Origin: CAMFLJ01 sp965279255
GTDB lineage: Bacteria > Actinomycetota > Acidimicrobiia > Acidimicrobiales > Acidimicrobilacustridaceae
DNA: 64,000 nucleotides
Direction: 5' to 3'
Assembly (NCBI GenBank): GCA_965279255.1
Contig: OZ257146.1
Span: forward strand, 248,001 to 312,000
Numbering within the stretch: the stretch's first letter is position 1; each line of letters starts with the position of its first letter. Shown piece by piece: positions 1 through 8,728 of this stretch. The translations under genes were made by a program, and so were the position numbers. The notes under the pieces are model-generated. The model did not search any database. It worked only from the letters and a program-made list of their open reading frames with translations, and was not told the DNA's origin.

Positions 1-1227
1 GTTGGCCAGCACGAAGTCGGCGAGGACGTCGGACGGGTGTCCGTCGGTGGTGGCCAGCAGGTCGGCGAAGGTCGCGCCCAGCCACTTCTGGTTGTCGGCG
101 CCGTGCACCTCGACGATGCGCAGCGCCTCGGGGCGACGGTGGGGGAACATCGCCTTCTCGGTGCGGTCCCACTCGTCGCGTGCGGTGGCTCGCCACTCCG
201 GGTCGTTCAGCAGCTCGGCCTTGGCGTCGGCACCCTGGGCGGCGATCACCCGGTGCCAGCCCTCGGGCATCGACATGAACATCATCGAGGAGTCCCAGTT
301 GAGGCGCATGTCGACCGTGCGGGGCGAGAGCTGGGGCAGGAAGGTGACCCCGTCGTCGGCCAGCCGGTGGGCGAGCTCGATCCAGCGTTCGGTGTAGGCC
401 GGGTTCGACTGCGAGTAGGTGAAGCCCGTCCAGGTGAGGGGCACCCCACGCTCGCCGCAGCGGCGGGCGATGGCCTCGAGGCGGGCGACCGGGTCGCCGG
501 CGTCGAGCAGGGCGGGCACCATCTCGACCACGCCGCGGCCGCTGTCGCGCAGCACGTCGAGGAGGAGGTCGACCTCGGTGTCGTCGGCGACCCTGGAGGG
601 CACGTGCCGGCCGGTGGCGTCGACGTCGAGCTCCGAGGTCGAGAGCCCCCACGCGCCCTGCTCCATGGCGGTGACGAGCAGGGCGACCATGGCGGCCTGC
701 TCGTCGGCGGTGGCGGTGCGGGTCCAGGCGTCGTCGCCCATGACCTCGAGCCTGATCATGCTGTGGCCCACCAGGGGAGCGAGGTTCACGCCAGCGCCGG
801 TGGTGGCGACGGCGTCGCGGTAGCCGGCGAGGTCGGACCACGTCCACGGCACGGCACCGTCGAACAGGTGCCGCGGGACGTCCTCGATGTAGGCGAAGAG
901 GTCGCTCACCACGGCGCGGGTCGCGTCGGAGACGGGGAAGAGCGAGAGGCTGCAGTTGCCGATCAGCATCGTGGTGACGCCGTGCAGCGGCTCGGGGTCG
1001 AGCGCAGGGTCCCAGAACACGGCGGGGTCGGTGTGGGCGTGGGTGTCGATGAAGCCGGGGGTGACGACCGCGCCGGTCGCGTCGATGACCGTCTCGCCCT
1101 CGTGGGCCAGGTCGGGGCCGACCTCGACGATGACTCCGTCGCGCACCCGCACGTCGGCCCGCCGCGCCGGCGCGCCCGTCCCGTCGATGACGTCGCCACC
1201 GCGCACCAGCAGATCCCGCTCGGCCAT
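1..1227 (-). CDS. Amidohydrolase of the D-aminoacylase type (3' end off the window)
   Basis: This is the amino-terminal 409 codons of a metal-dependent amidohydrolase; the carboxyl end lies beyond base 1. The N-terminus is the usual beta-sandwich (LLVRGGDVIDGTG), followed by the metal-binding HAHTD motif at about residue 63 and the GVTTMLIGNCS segment typical of N-acyl-D-amino-acid deacylases. Family members hydrolyse N-acylated D-amino acids or related cyclic amides in the cytoplasm. The ATG at 1227 directly precedes the conserved strand. It is divergent from the SDR/hydratase pair starting at 1368, with about 140 bases between. The substrate cannot be told from the sequence. Family assignment is firm; the D-aminoacylase subfamily is likely but not certain. 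Confidence 0.82.
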   Translation of the reverse strand, partial: MAERDLLVRGGDVIDGTGAPARRADVRVRDGVIVEVGPDLAHEGETVIDATGAVVTPGFIDTHAHTDPAVFWDPALDPEPLHGVTTMLIGNCSLSLFPVSDATRAVVSDLFAYIEDVPRHLFDGAVPWTWSDLAGYRDAVATTGAGVNLAPLVGHSMIRLEVMGDDAWTRTATADEQAAMVALLVTAMEQGAWGLSTSELDVDATGRHVPSRVADDTEVDLLLDVLRDSGRGVVEMVPALLDAGDPVARLEAIARRCGERGVPLTWTGFTYSQSNPAYTERWIELAHRLADDGVTFLPQLSPRTVDMRLNWDSSMMFMSMPEGWHRVIAAQGADAKAELLNDPEWRATARDEWDRTEKAMFPHRRPEALRIVEVHGADNQKWLGATFADLLATTDGHPSDVLADFVLAN

Positions 1228-1367
1228 GAGGTCCCCTTCGATCGCATCATCGGATGGGCCGCCCGGTGGGCGCCGACACCCGTCTCCGGGTCCCACCCGG
1301 TCCCGCGGACGGTACACCGGCTCCCGTGCCAAGATCGCCCGGCGAACAACGTCCCAGGGGGGTCACC

Positions 1368-2270
1368 GTGGCAGGACTGTGTGAAGGCCGTGTCGTCATC
1401 GTCACCGGAGCGGGGCGCGGCATCGGCCGCGAGCACTCGCTCATGCTGGCGGCCGAAGGGGCCAAGGTCGTGGTCAACGACCTGGGCGGCTCCGCCTCGG
1501 GGGAGGGCACCGACGCCGGGCCCGCCCAGCAGGTGGTCGACGAGATCGTCGCCGCGGGCGGCGAGGCCGTCGCCAACACCGACGACATCAGCGACTGGGG
1601 CGGCGCCGAGCGGCTGATCGCCCAGGCCGTCGAGACCTTCGGTGGCCTCGACGTGCTCATCAACAACGCCGGCATCCTCCGCGACCGCATGCTGGCCAAC
1701 ATGAGCGAGGCCGAGTGGGACGCCGTCATCAAGGTGCACCTGAAGGGCACCGGCGGCCCGTCGCACTTCGCCGCCGCCTACTGGCGTGACCGCTCGAAGG
1801 CCGGAGAGGCCAACGTCGCCCGCATCATCAACACCACCTCGCCGTCGGGCATCTACGGCAACATCGGCCAGACCAACTACGGCGCCGCCAAGGCCGGCAT
1901 CGCCGCCTTCACGATCATCGCCGCCGACGAGCTCGCCCGGTACGGCGTCACCGTGAACGCCATCGCACCCGCGGCGATGACCCGCCTCACCGCCGGCCTG
2001 AGCGGTGCGCCGGTCAGCGAGGAGACCCAGGAGGCCATGTCGCCGCGCTGGATCGCCCCCATCGTCACCTGGCTGGCGAGCGAGGAGTCCTCGGGCGTCA
2101 CCGGCCGCGTCTTCGACGTCATGGGCGACACCCTCGCCGTCGCCGAGGGCTGGCACCGGGGCCCGTCGGTCACCGGCACCCAGGACCCTTCCGACATCGG
2201 CCCGCTCGTCGAGCAGCTCATGGCCGAGGCCCGCCCCAACGCCGACATGTTCGGCGCCGACCGCACCTGA
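1368..2270 (+). CDS. SDR-family (3R)-hydroxyacyl-CoA dehydrogenase-like oxidoreductase
   Basis: A 300-residue short-chain dehydrogenase/reductase. The Rossmann motif TGAGRGIG sits near residue 14, NNAG near residue 100, and the catalytic Ser plus YxxxK (NYGAAK) near residues 155-175. The arrangement resembles the dehydrogenase part of MFE-2 (17beta-HSD4-like) proteins. The GTG at 1368 is chosen because it lies 6 nt after a purine-rich AGGGGGG site and directly before the first beta strand; the open frame extends further upstream without family similarity. The MaoC-type hydratase follows 14 nt downstream, so the two probably catalyse successive steps of fatty acyl- or sterol side-chain-CoA beta-oxidation. 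The substrate is inferred from this pairing only. Confidence 0.85.
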   Translation: MAGLCEGRVVIVTGAGRGIGREHSLMLAAEGAKVVVNDLGGSASGEGTDAGPAQQVVDEIVAAGGEAVANTDDISDWGGAERLIAQAVETFGGLDVLINNAGILRDRMLANMSEAEWDAVIKVHLKGTGGPSHFAAAYWRDRSKAGEANVARIINTTSPSGIYGNIGQTNYGAAKAGIAAFTIIAADELARYGVTVNAIAPAAMTRLTAGLSGAPVSEETQEAMSPRWIAPIVTWLASEESSGVTGRVFDVMGDTLAVAEGWHRGPSVTGTQDPSDIGPLVEQLMAEARPNADMFGADRT

Positions 2271-2284
2271 CCCGGGGGAACGAC

Positions 2285-3130
2285 ATGCCCATCAACCACG
2301 ACGTCGTCGGAGCCGTCGGCGACCCCGTCGAGCTGAGCTGGACCTCGAAGGACGGCCTGCTCTACGCCCTCGGCGTGGGTGCCGGCCTCGACGAGCTGGC
2401 GTTCGCCACCGAGAACAGCATCGACCTGCCCCAGCGGCTCCTCCCCACCCAGGGCGTCGTGATCTCCCAGGGCGGATCGAACGTGGTCAGCGCCATCGGC
2501 CCGTTCAACTTCGCCATGCTCGTGCACGGCGAGCAGGCCATCACGATCCACCGCGAGATCCCCGTCGAGGGCACGGTCTCCTCGGTGAGCACCATCGCCG
2601 GCATCTACGACAAGGGCTCCGGCGCGGCGGTCGTGATCGACGCCGACTGCACCGACGTCGCCACCGGCGACCTGCTGTTCTCGACCTCGATGACGATGTT
2701 CATCCGCGGCGAGGGCGGCTGGGGCGGCGACCGCGGTCCCTCCGGCAACCGCAACACCCCGCCCGAGCGCGACCCGGACCACTCGGTCAGCTACCAGACC
2801 CGCGCCGACCAGGCGCTCATCTACCGGCTCTCGGGCGATCGCAACCCGCTGCACTCCGACCCGAAGTTCGCCGAGCTGGCCGGCTTCGACCGCCCGATCC
2901 TGCACGGCATGTGCACGTACGGCTTCAGCGGCCGGGCCCTCCTGCACACGCTCTGCGGCTCCGACCCGGCCCGCTTCCGCTCGATGGAAGGCCGCTTCGC
3001 ATCGCCGGTCTACCCGGGCGAGGAGCTGACCATCGAGATGTGGGTCGACGGTGGCGAGTGCACCTTCCAGACCAGGGGCCAGGACGGTCGGGTCGTCCTC
3101 GCCGGCGGCCGCCACACCTTCGACGCCTGA
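2285..3130 (+). CDS. MaoC-like (R)-specific enoyl-CoA hydratase 2
   Basis: A 281-residue double hot-dog protein. The C-terminal half carries the hydratase-2 signature YRLSGDRNPLHSD (about residues 179-191), with the catalytic Asp and His, followed by FDRPILHG. The N-terminal half is the degenerate hot-dog domain expected in eukaryote-type hydratase 2. It hydrates trans-2-enoyl-CoA to (3R)-hydroxyacyl-CoA. It is translated from the same message as the SDR at 1368, which would oxidise its product, so together they form a split MFE-2. The ATG follows a GGGGG tract. Family assignment is confident; chain length preference is unknown. Confidence 0.88.
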   Translation: MPINHDVVGAVGDPVELSWTSKDGLLYALGVGAGLDELAFATENSIDLPQRLLPTQGVVISQGGSNVVSAIGPFNFAMLVHGEQAITIHREIPVEGTVSSVSTIAGIYDKGSGAAVVIDADCTDVATGDLLFSTSMTMFIRGEGGWGGDRGPSGNRNTPPERDPDHSVSYQTRADQALIYRLSGDRNPLHSDPKFAELAGFDRPILHGMCTYGFSGRALLHTLCGSDPARFRSMEGRFASPVYPGEELTIEMWVDGGECTFQTRGQDGRVVLAGGRHTFDA

Positions 3131-3145
3131 GGCGCTCGGCTCCGG

Positions 3146-3631
3146 TCAGTCCGGCGCGGCGCGCTCGCGCGCCCGGCGGCTGCGGCTGCGCATGAGGCCC
3201 AGCACCACGACGAGCACCAGCACGCCGTAGAAGAACCCCGTGATCGCGGTGGCCAGCCCACCGGGTTGGGACTCGGCGTAGATCACGCCGACGAGCGCGG
3301 CGAGCACCACGGCCCAGATCCAGCGGGTGACCCGCGTGGTGATCACCAGCGACAGGCCGGCCACCAGCAGCACGACGCCGGCCGCCACGCGCAGCCCGAT
3401 CGTGCGGGAGGCGTCGCCGATGGCCTGGGCGCACCCGTCCGTGCTCAGCGCCGGTCGCTGCTCGGCGAGCGCGGAGGGGTCGGTCCACGAGCCGCAGTCG
3501 GCCCCGCGCTCGCCGACGCGGTGCTGCGTGGCCGCCCCCACGACGGAGGGGACGAGTGCGAGCGCCAGCACCACGAGCACACCACCGATGATGCGTCGCC
3601 ATCCGTCGGACACCTGCTGCGGCGGGGCCAT
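3146..3631 (-). CDS. Four-helix membrane protein of unknown function
   Basis: A 161-residue protein with four predicted membrane segments (about residues 14-34, 75-96, 100-118 and 122-147), separated by a loop with two cysteines (residues near 46 and 65), and a basic tail (RSRSRRARER). I do not recognise a named family. The start codon overlaps the nucS stop by one base (TGATG), so translation is likely coupled to nucS. It converges with the hydratase gene ending at 3130, 15 bases away. Whether it has anything to do with mismatch repair is not shown; the overlap only argues for co-expression. Confidence 0.7.
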   Translation of the reverse strand: MAPPQQVSDGWRRIIGGVLVVLALALVPSVVGAATQHRVGERGADCGSWTDPSALAEQRPALSTDGCAQAIGDASRTIGLRVAAGVVLLVAGLSLVITTRVTRWIWAVVLAALVGVIYAESQPGGLATAITGFFYGVLVLVVVLGLMRSRSRRARERAAPD

Positions 3632-4290
3632 CAGAAGAGCTTGAGGATGTCGGACTCGATGCCGCGCAGCTCGTCGTAGTCGACCTCGACGCAGGTGATG
3701 CCGCGGGATTCGGCCAGCACCTTCGCCTGGGGCTTGATGACCTGGGCGACGTAGATGCCGCGGACCGGGCGAAGGGTGGGGTCGAGGTCGAGCCGCTCGA
3801 GGTAGCGCACGAGCTGCTCGACGCCGTCGATCTCGCCGCGGCGCTTGACCTCGATGGCCACGGCGCCGCCGTCGGCGTCTCGGCACATGAGGTCGACGGG
3901 GCCGATGTCGGTGGGGAACTCCCGGCGGACCAGCTTCAGGCCCTCGGCGATGGTGGTGGGATCGGCCGCCAGCAGTTCCTGGAGGTGGGCCTCCACGCCG
4001 TCCTTCTGCAGGCCGGGGTCGATGCCCAGCTCGTGGGCCGAGTCGTGGATCACCTCGTCGAGGGTGATCGTGAGGGTCTCGCCCTTCGGGTTGGTGACCA
4101 CCCACTCGCCCTCCGACTCCGAGAGCCGGTTGGGGGCGTTCATCCAGTTCAGGGGCTTGTAGGCCCCGCCGTCGGCGTGGATGGCGACGCACCCGTCGGC
4201 CTTCACCATGATCAGCCGGGTGGCCATCGGGAGGTGGGCGGAGAGGCGGCCGGCGTAGTCGACGGAGCAGCGGGCGATCACGATGCGCAT
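3631..4290 (-). CDS. nucS: Mismatch-specific endonuclease NucS/EndoMS
   Basis: A 219-residue NucS/EndoMS. It starts MRIVIARCSVDY, has the N-terminal dimerisation/DNA-binding half with KPLNWM near residue 45, and a RecB-like nuclease half with the catalytic GPVDLMCRD and AIEVKRRGEIDG motifs (Asp then ExK). The C-terminus ends in LKLF, comparable to the clamp-interacting end of mycobacterial NucS. NucS cuts both strands at base mismatches and is the non-canonical mismatch repair nuclease of actinobacteria lacking MutS/MutL; none of the latter is seen in this window. Length is close to the mycobacterial protein (about 225). A TAGCCT hexamer lies 10 nt upstream of the ATG, a possible -10 element. 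Confidence 0.95.
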   Translation of the reverse strand: MRIVIARCSVDYAGRLSAHLPMATRLIMVKADGCVAIHADGGAYKPLNWMNAPNRLSESEGEWVVTNPKGETLTITLDEVIHDSAHELGIDPGLQKDGVEAHLQELLAADPTTIAEGLKLVRREFPTDIGPVDLMCRDADGGAVAIEVKRRGEIDGVEQLVRYLERLDLDPTLRPVRGIYVAQVIKPQAKVLAESRGITCVEVDYDELRGIESDILKLF

Positions 4291-4332
4291 GACGCCAGCG
4301 AGGCTAGAGCACCGGCCGCTACGGTCGGGTCG

Positions 4333-4806
4333 GTGGGAGAGACGGCGGAGGGTGAGCGGGATCCACGCCTGGGTGGCCCGGTCGGCGGGCGCTCGAGGCG
4401 TCGGCGGGAACGTGCCGAGCCGCCGCCCGTTGAACGGCCCGGCGTCGTCGTCCGGCCCCGCCTCCGCGACGAGCCCCGGATCCCCGACGGGCGCCGACCC
4501 CGACGGTTCGAGCCGTTCCCCCGGTGGGGCTACGTGCTGTTCGCCGTCACCATCGTGGTCACCCCGGTGGCGGTGTACCTGGCCTTCCGCGACCACGCCG
4601 CGCCCGACGGCACCCCGTGCGGGGCGGCGTTGTTCCCGACCGATGTCGAGGGCCAGGCCATCGGGGCCCTCTGCGGGCAGGTGATCGCCGACGCCCAGCC
4701 GTGGGCCCTCGCAGTCGGTGTGCTGGCTGTCGCGTTGGTGATGACGACCATCACCACCCTGATCGTCCGGGGCTGGATCCCGCGCGACGCGTCGACCCCC
4801 GACTAG
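4333..4806 (+). CDS. Small membrane protein with basic N-terminus, unknown function
   Basis: A 157-residue protein with an Arg/Pro-rich, probably disordered cytoplasmic N-terminus of about 65 residues, then two membrane helices (about residues 68-86 and 124-147) flanking a short loop with two cysteines (PCGAAL, ALCGQ). No family is recognised. The GTG at 4333 is chosen because a TACGGT -10-like hexamer (4320-4325) lies 7 nt upstream, the leaderless pattern seen elsewhere here; a different start cannot be excluded. It is divergent from nucS and its stop lies 4 bases from the stop of the convergent gene at 4811. Confidence 0.6.
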   Translation: MGETAEGERDPRLGGPVGGRSRRRRERAEPPPVERPGVVVRPRLRDEPRIPDGRRPRRFEPFPRWGYVLFAVTIVVTPVAVYLAFRDHAAPDGTPCGAALFPTDVEGQAIGALCGQVIADAQPWALAVGVLAVALVMTTITTLIVRGWIPRDASTPD

Positions 4807-4810
4807 CGGG

Positions 4811-5059
4811 TCAGCCGCGCCGCTCCTTGCGACGGCTGCGGCGACGCATCACCCCGAGGCCGAACCAGATCAGGGCACCGAGCAACGCCGAGATGAGCAT
4901 GACCAGCCACAGCGGCCAGGTGAGCTCGATCATCAGGAAGTTGATCTTCGTCTCGTCACGGTTCTGCAGCATGAACACGGCGAGGCAGGCGATGCCGATG
5001 ATGGTGGCGATGGCGCCACCGCCGAGCCTGATGCCGTCGTCGTTCCGGTCTGGGCTCAT
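4811..5059 (-). CDS. LapA/DUF1049-type small membrane protein
   Basis: An 82-residue protein with two membrane helices (about residues 16-33 and 46-70), the QNRDETKINFLMIE linker typical of DUF1049/LapA-domain proteins between them, and a strongly basic C-terminus (RRRSRRKERR). LapA-domain proteins in proteobacteria act in lipopolysaccharide assembly, but actinobacteria have no LPS, so the role here is unknown. A strong AGGAGGGG ribosome site precedes the ATG by about 4 nt. It converges on the gene ending at 4806. Confidence 0.8.
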   Translation of the reverse strand: MSPDRNDDGIRLGGGAIATIIGIACLAVFMLQNRDETKINFLMIELTWPLWLVMLISALLGALIWFGLGVMRRRSRRKERRG

Positions 5060-5272
5060 GGTTCCCCTCCTGGCTGCGGCGCCGATCCCTCCGTCGGGCT
5101 CGACCCTGTGCCGCGCCCGGTCATCTTCCCACCGGTGGGTCCGCGACGGGCGTGATGGGTGGCCGGCTCACCTTCGCGCCTCGGCAGAGGCGCCCTGGGG
5201 TGATCTCCGTCGGTTGATGCCCGGTTCGCACTACCGTCGGCAGCGCCGCGAACGACCCGGGAGGGGGACGCC

Positions 5273-5638
5273 ATGAGCTGGCAGGTCGAAGTCCTCATCG
5301 GGATCGTCGTCGTCGCCCTGAGCGTCGGCATCACCGTCTACGTCATCGGCCTGGGTGGCGACGAGCGCCGCATCCGCCAGGTTCGCGAACGGCTCGAGGG
5401 CATGACCGGCACCACGGTCACCGTGGTGATCGGCTCGCTCGAGGAGCACGAGCTGCAGTCGCTCTCGCGGGTCGAGGGCGTCGTCGACGGCGTCCAGGAC
5501 GGCAAGCTGGTGCTCAGCCCGTCCGAGACCCCCTCCGTCGGCGCCTGGGTCTGGCCCGTCGCCGACGGCACCATCCGGGTGCGGCTCGAGCGCATCGTCG
5601 GCATCGAGACGGCTGACGGCGAGACCGTCTTCAACTGA
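5273..5638 (+). CDS. Hypothetical protein with one N-terminal membrane helix
   Basis: A 121-residue protein: one helix (residues about 7-28), a short charged coiled segment (DERRIRQVRERLEG), then a beta-rich domain (residues about 44-120). No family was recognised. Topology suggests a cytoplasmic domain tethered to the membrane, but orientation is uncertain. A GGGAGGGGG ribosome site lies about 5 nt before the ATG, and a TACCGT -10-like hexamer at 5232-5237 would give a short leader. It is divergent from the LapA-like gene across a 213-base gap in which nothing else was found. Confidence 0.68.
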   Translation: MSWQVEVLIGIVVVALSVGITVYVIGLGGDERRIRQVRERLEGMTGTTVTVVIGSLEEHELQSLSRVEGVVDGVQDGKLVLSPSETPSVGAWVWPVADGTIRVRLERIVGIETADGETVFN

Positions 5639-5709
5639 TCCGGGCGCGGCGCCTGAATGAGCATCGGTTGCTCAGGTGGCCGCAGGGGTCGCCATGGTCC
5701 CCTGTGACC

Positions 5710-6165
5710 ATGGCATCCATCGAGAAGTACAACCGCACCTACACCGACGCCCTCCAGAAGCACGTGCCCGAGCCCGTCGAGGCCGTGGCCATGCTCAGCC
5801 GAGTGGGCCAGAGCGGCACCGACGCCCTCTACTTCGCCTCGCCCCTGGCCGCGGCGATCAAGGGCCGCCAGGCGGGCACCCTCGCCGGGGGCCTGCCGCC
5901 GCGGGTCGCGGTGGCCCTCACCGCCACCTCGATCTACCTGTTCGACGTGAAGCCCAAGGGCTTCGGCATCAAGGTCAAGGGCACGCCGGTGGTGTGGAGC
6001 CGTTCGTCGGTGCGGATCACGCCCGTCGGCACGGGCAACTGCGACGGCGTCACCGTCGAGCTGCTCGAGACAGGCGACGTCATCGCCCTGGAGAACCAGC
6101 GCCTGGTCGGCCTCGACGGCTTCAACGCCGCCTTCTACGACCGCCTGGCCCGCACCGCGGCCTGA
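5710..6165 (+). CDS. Hypothetical soluble protein, PH-like beta-rich fold possible
   Basis: A 151-residue protein without membrane segments or signal peptide. The alternating hydrophobic pattern after residue 65 (VAVALTATSIYLFDVKPK) resembles membrane-trafficking or PH-like domains that report as 'hypothetical' in actinobacteria, but I cannot name the family. The ATG at 5710 is preferred; an in-frame GTG lies 6 nt upstream, and neither has a clear ribosome site. It converges with the ABC1 kinase gene, with a short GC hairpin between them at 6178-6199. Confidence 0.62.
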   Translation: MASIEKYNRTYTDALQKHVPEPVEAVAMLSRVGQSGTDALYFASPLAAAIKGRQAGTLAGGLPPRVAVALTATSIYLFDVKPKGFGIKVKGTPVVWSRSSVRITPVGTGNCDGVTVELLETGDVIALENQRLVGLDGFNAAFYDRLARTAA

Positions 6166-6177
6166 ACGACGGGTCGA

Positions 6178-6199
6178 CCGGCCGATGACGAGCGGCCGG
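6178..6199. terminator. Weak GC hairpin between convergent genes
   Basis: A 7-bp perfect stem (CCGGCCG / CGGCCGG) with an 8-nt loop lies between the stops of the plus gene ending at 6165 and the minus ABC1 kinase ending at 6212. There is no T-run. A bidirectional terminator role is inferred from position only. Confidence 0.4.
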
Positions 6200-6211
6200 C
6201 TCGGCGCTGCC

Positions 6212-7837
6212 TCAGACGATGCCGCGCTTCTCGAAGCGGCTGCGGATGAGCTCCCGTCGCTCCTGCAGCTCGCGGTAGGTGAGGCGCTCGGTGGAGGCGT
6301 CGACCCCGATGCTGTTCTTCACGCCCTCGAGGTCGATCTCGAAGGTCGAGGGGTCGATGCCGACGTCGGCGAAGAGCTTCTCGCCGTGGGTCTGGGCGAA
6401 GTACATCGTGATGTTGGTGATCTCGGCGAAGAGGTCGAGGTCGGGGGCGAGGCGGGCGATGGCGCCGTCGAGGAAGACCATGTTCTTCACATAGAGCATG
6501 AGCTCCTTCGGCATCCGGGCGCCGTAGCCGAGCAGCAGCTTCACGATGCGCTGGATCTCGTGGATCATCTCCTCGGGCGTGAGCTGCGTGGGGTCGATGC
6601 CCGGGCCCTCGAGCCCGAGGTCGATGATCACGGCCTCGAGGTCGGTGTCCATGGGCAGGGCGCCCAGATCGCGAAGGGCGGCGAGCTGCACCCTCACGTC
6701 GTTGGTGATCGCACCGAGCATGAGGCGCAGGAAGGCCCGGCGCTTCACCTCGTCCATGCGACCGGTGATGCCGAAGTCGAGCAGGGCCACCTTGCCATCG
6801 GGCATCACGAAGAGGTTGCCGCCGTGGAGGTCGCCGTGGAAGACGCCCTCGATGAGCGCTCCCTCCATGAACCCGATCATGCCGGTGCGCACGACCTCGT
6901 GGGTGTCGACGCCTGCGTCGCGCATCGAGGTGACGTCGTCGAAGTTGAAGCCGTCGAGGCGCTCCATCACCAGCACCCGGCGAGTGACGAGCGTGGGGTG
7001 CGGTCTCGGGATGATGTACCCCCGCTGGCCGAGGTCGACGAAGCTCTTGGCCACGTCGAGCATGTTCTGGGCCTCGAGGCGGAAGTCGAGCTCCTCGGTG
7101 ATGGTCTCGGCGAACAGCTCGACCAGCGCCGGCGGGTTGGCCAGCGCGGCGAACGGCAGGCGGCCCACGAGGAAGGGGGCCAGCCACGCCATGACCGAGA
7201 GGTCCTTGTTCACCAGCTCGGCCACGGTGGTGCGCTGCACCTTCACCACGACCCGCTCTCCGGTGTGGAGGGTGGCGGCGTGGACCTGGGCGATGGAGGC
7301 GGCGGCGAGGGGCCGGCGGTCGAACGACGAGAAGACGTCCTCGAGGGAGCGGCCGAGCTCGCTCTCGACGGTGGCCCGCACCTCGTTGAAGGGCTCGGCC
7401 GGCACCTGGTCACGGCACTTCTTGAACTCCTCGACGAGCTCCTCCGGGAAGAGGCCCTCGCCGGACGAGATGATCTGGCCGAGCTTGATGTAGGTCGGGC
7501 CGAGGTGCTCGGCCGCGATGCGCAGTCGGCGTGACAGGTCGGCGCGGCTGGTGGATCGGTCCTTGCCACGGCCCTTCCAGGCCCACATGCCGACCGCGGT
7601 GCCGAGGCGGCGCACGACGGTGAAGGCCCGGCCCCCCTGGGGGAGGCGCCGGGGCCGGATCAGCTCGGGGAGGTCGTGGCGGGTGAGCCAGCGGATCTCG
7701 TCGACGGACTCGCGCCACGGCATGGCGTCGGGCTCGACGATCCACGGCGGAACCTCGGAGAACGAGCCGATGGCGAGATCGGCGGGCGCGCCGGGAGGCA
7801 GGGTCGGATCGGCAGCCGTGGTGGTGGGGGGAGCCAT
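6212..7837 (-). CDS. ABC1/AarF (UbiB-like) atypical kinase
   Basis: A 541-residue UbiB/ADCK-family protein. Family motifs appear in order: KLGQ (about residues 118-121), the alanine-rich AAASIAQVH loop (about 178-186) that replaces the glycine-rich loop, VVKVQ with the ATP-site Lys near 199, GVFHGDLHGGNLF, and LLDFGITGR. C-terminal hydrophobic segments typical of UbiB are weak or absent. Family members are ATPases that support prenyl-lipid or quinone metabolism; actinobacterial substrates are not established. The ATG follows a TACACT hexamer by 8 nt, suggesting a leaderless mRNA. The proposed kinase activity is family knowledge, not shown here. Confidence 0.9.
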   Translation of the reverse strand: MAPPTTTAADPTLPPGAPADLAIGSFSEVPPWIVEPDAMPWRESVDEIRWLTRHDLPELIRPRRLPQGGRAFTVVRRLGTAVGMWAWKGRGKDRSTSRADLSRRLRIAAEHLGPTYIKLGQIISSGEGLFPEELVEEFKKCRDQVPAEPFNEVRATVESELGRSLEDVFSSFDRRPLAAASIAQVHAATLHTGERVVVKVQRTTVAELVNKDLSVMAWLAPFLVGRLPFAALANPPALVELFAETITEELDFRLEAQNMLDVAKSFVDLGQRGYIIPRPHPTLVTRRVLVMERLDGFNFDDVTSMRDAGVDTHEVVRTGMIGFMEGALIEGVFHGDLHGGNLFVMPDGKVALLDFGITGRMDEVKRRAFLRLMLGAITNDVRVQLAALRDLGALPMDTDLEAVIIDLGLEGPGIDPTQLTPEEMIHEIQRIVKLLLGYGARMPKELMLYVKNMVFLDGAIARLAPDLDLFAEITNITMYFAQTHGEKLFADVGIDPSTFEIDLEGVKNSIGVDASTERLTYRELQERRELIRSRFEKRGIV

Positions 7838-7904
7838 CGCCGTCGAGTGTACGAGCGGCCTCCGGTGATCCCCGGGTCGGGTCGGGTGCCCTGTGACACC
7901 CGGC

Positions 7905-8678
7905 CTAGAGGTGGCGGCCGACGATCTCCAGGATCTGCTCGGCCAGCTCGGGCCGGCAGATCACCAGGTCGGGGAGGTAGGGGTCCTCGTGGTTGTAGGT
8001 GAGCGGCGACCCGTCGAGGCGGCTGGCGTGCAGGCCGGCGGCGAGGGCCACGGCGGCCGGCGCGCAGTTGTCCCACTCGTACTGGCCGCCGCCGTGCACG
8101 TAGGCGTCGACCTCGCCGGTGACCACGGCCATGGCCTTGTACCCGGCCGAGCCCATCGGCACGAGCTCGCCACCGAGCTCGTCGGCGACGGCGATGGAGA
8201 GCGCGGGCGGACGGCTGCGGCTCACGGCCATCTGCACCGGTCGGCCCTCGGGGCGGGCGGGGACCACCGGCGGGATGCCGGTGTCGAGCACGACGTCGGT
8301 GCCGGGGAGGGCCACGGCGCCCACCGCGGGAGCCCCGTCGATGGACAGCGCCACGTGGACGGCCCAGTCGTGACGGCCCTCGCCGTACTCGCGGGTGCCG
8401 TCGAGCGGGTCGACGATCCAGGCGCGGGAGAACTGGAGGCGGGCGAGGTCGTCCTTGCCCTCCTCCGAGAGCACGGCGTCGTCGGGGCGCAGGCGCCGCA
8501 GCGCCTCCATGAGGAACAGGTGGGCCTCCCGGTCACCGGCGTCCTTCATCTCGCGCTCCGAGGCGCCCTCCTTGGTCATCGCCGTGCGCAGGTCGAGCAG
8601 CAGCAGCCCGGCATCGGTGGCGAGGGCCCGGGCGATCTCGTGGTCGGTGCCGCCGGTGGTGCGTCCGTTCTCGGTCAT
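7905..8678 (-). CDS. cysQ: 3'(2'),5'-bisphosphate nucleotidase of the CysQ/IMPase family
   Basis: A 257-residue inositol monophosphatase-superfamily enzyme. Metal-binding motifs are SEEGKDD (about residue 71), WIVDPLDGTREY (about 87-98) and EWDNCAPAAV (about 204-213). The CysQ branch removes the 3' phosphate from PAP, the by-product of PAPS-dependent sulfotransferases, and can also act on inositol phosphates. Its neighbour 50 bases upstream is a sulfotransferase, which supports the PAP role. The ATG at 8678 is 6 nt after a TACGAT hexamer and at the expected N-terminus, so the longer open frame is not used. Other IMPase-family substrates remain possible. Confidence 0.85.
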   Translation of the reverse strand: MTENGRTTGGTDHEIARALATDAGLLLLDLRTAMTKEGASEREMKDAGDREAHLFLMEALRRLRPDDAVLSEEGKDDLARLQFSRAWIVDPLDGTREYGEGRHDWAVHVALSIDGAPAVGAVALPGTDVVLDTGIPPVVPARPEGRPVQMAVSRSRPPALSIAVADELGGELVPMGSAGYKAMAVVTGEVDAYVHGGGQYEWDNCAPAAVALAAGLHASRLDGSPLTYNHEDPYLPDLVICRPELAEQILEIVGRHL

Positions 8679-8728
8679 CGGGGGATCGTAAGCCGTCGGC
8701 GGGTGTCGCCCGTCACGGCCGCCCGACG

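Noticed and set aside
1254..1367. Upstream extension of the SDR gene
   Set aside because: The extra 38 codons are Pro/Arg-rich with no family similarity, and a good ribosome site precedes GTG 1368.
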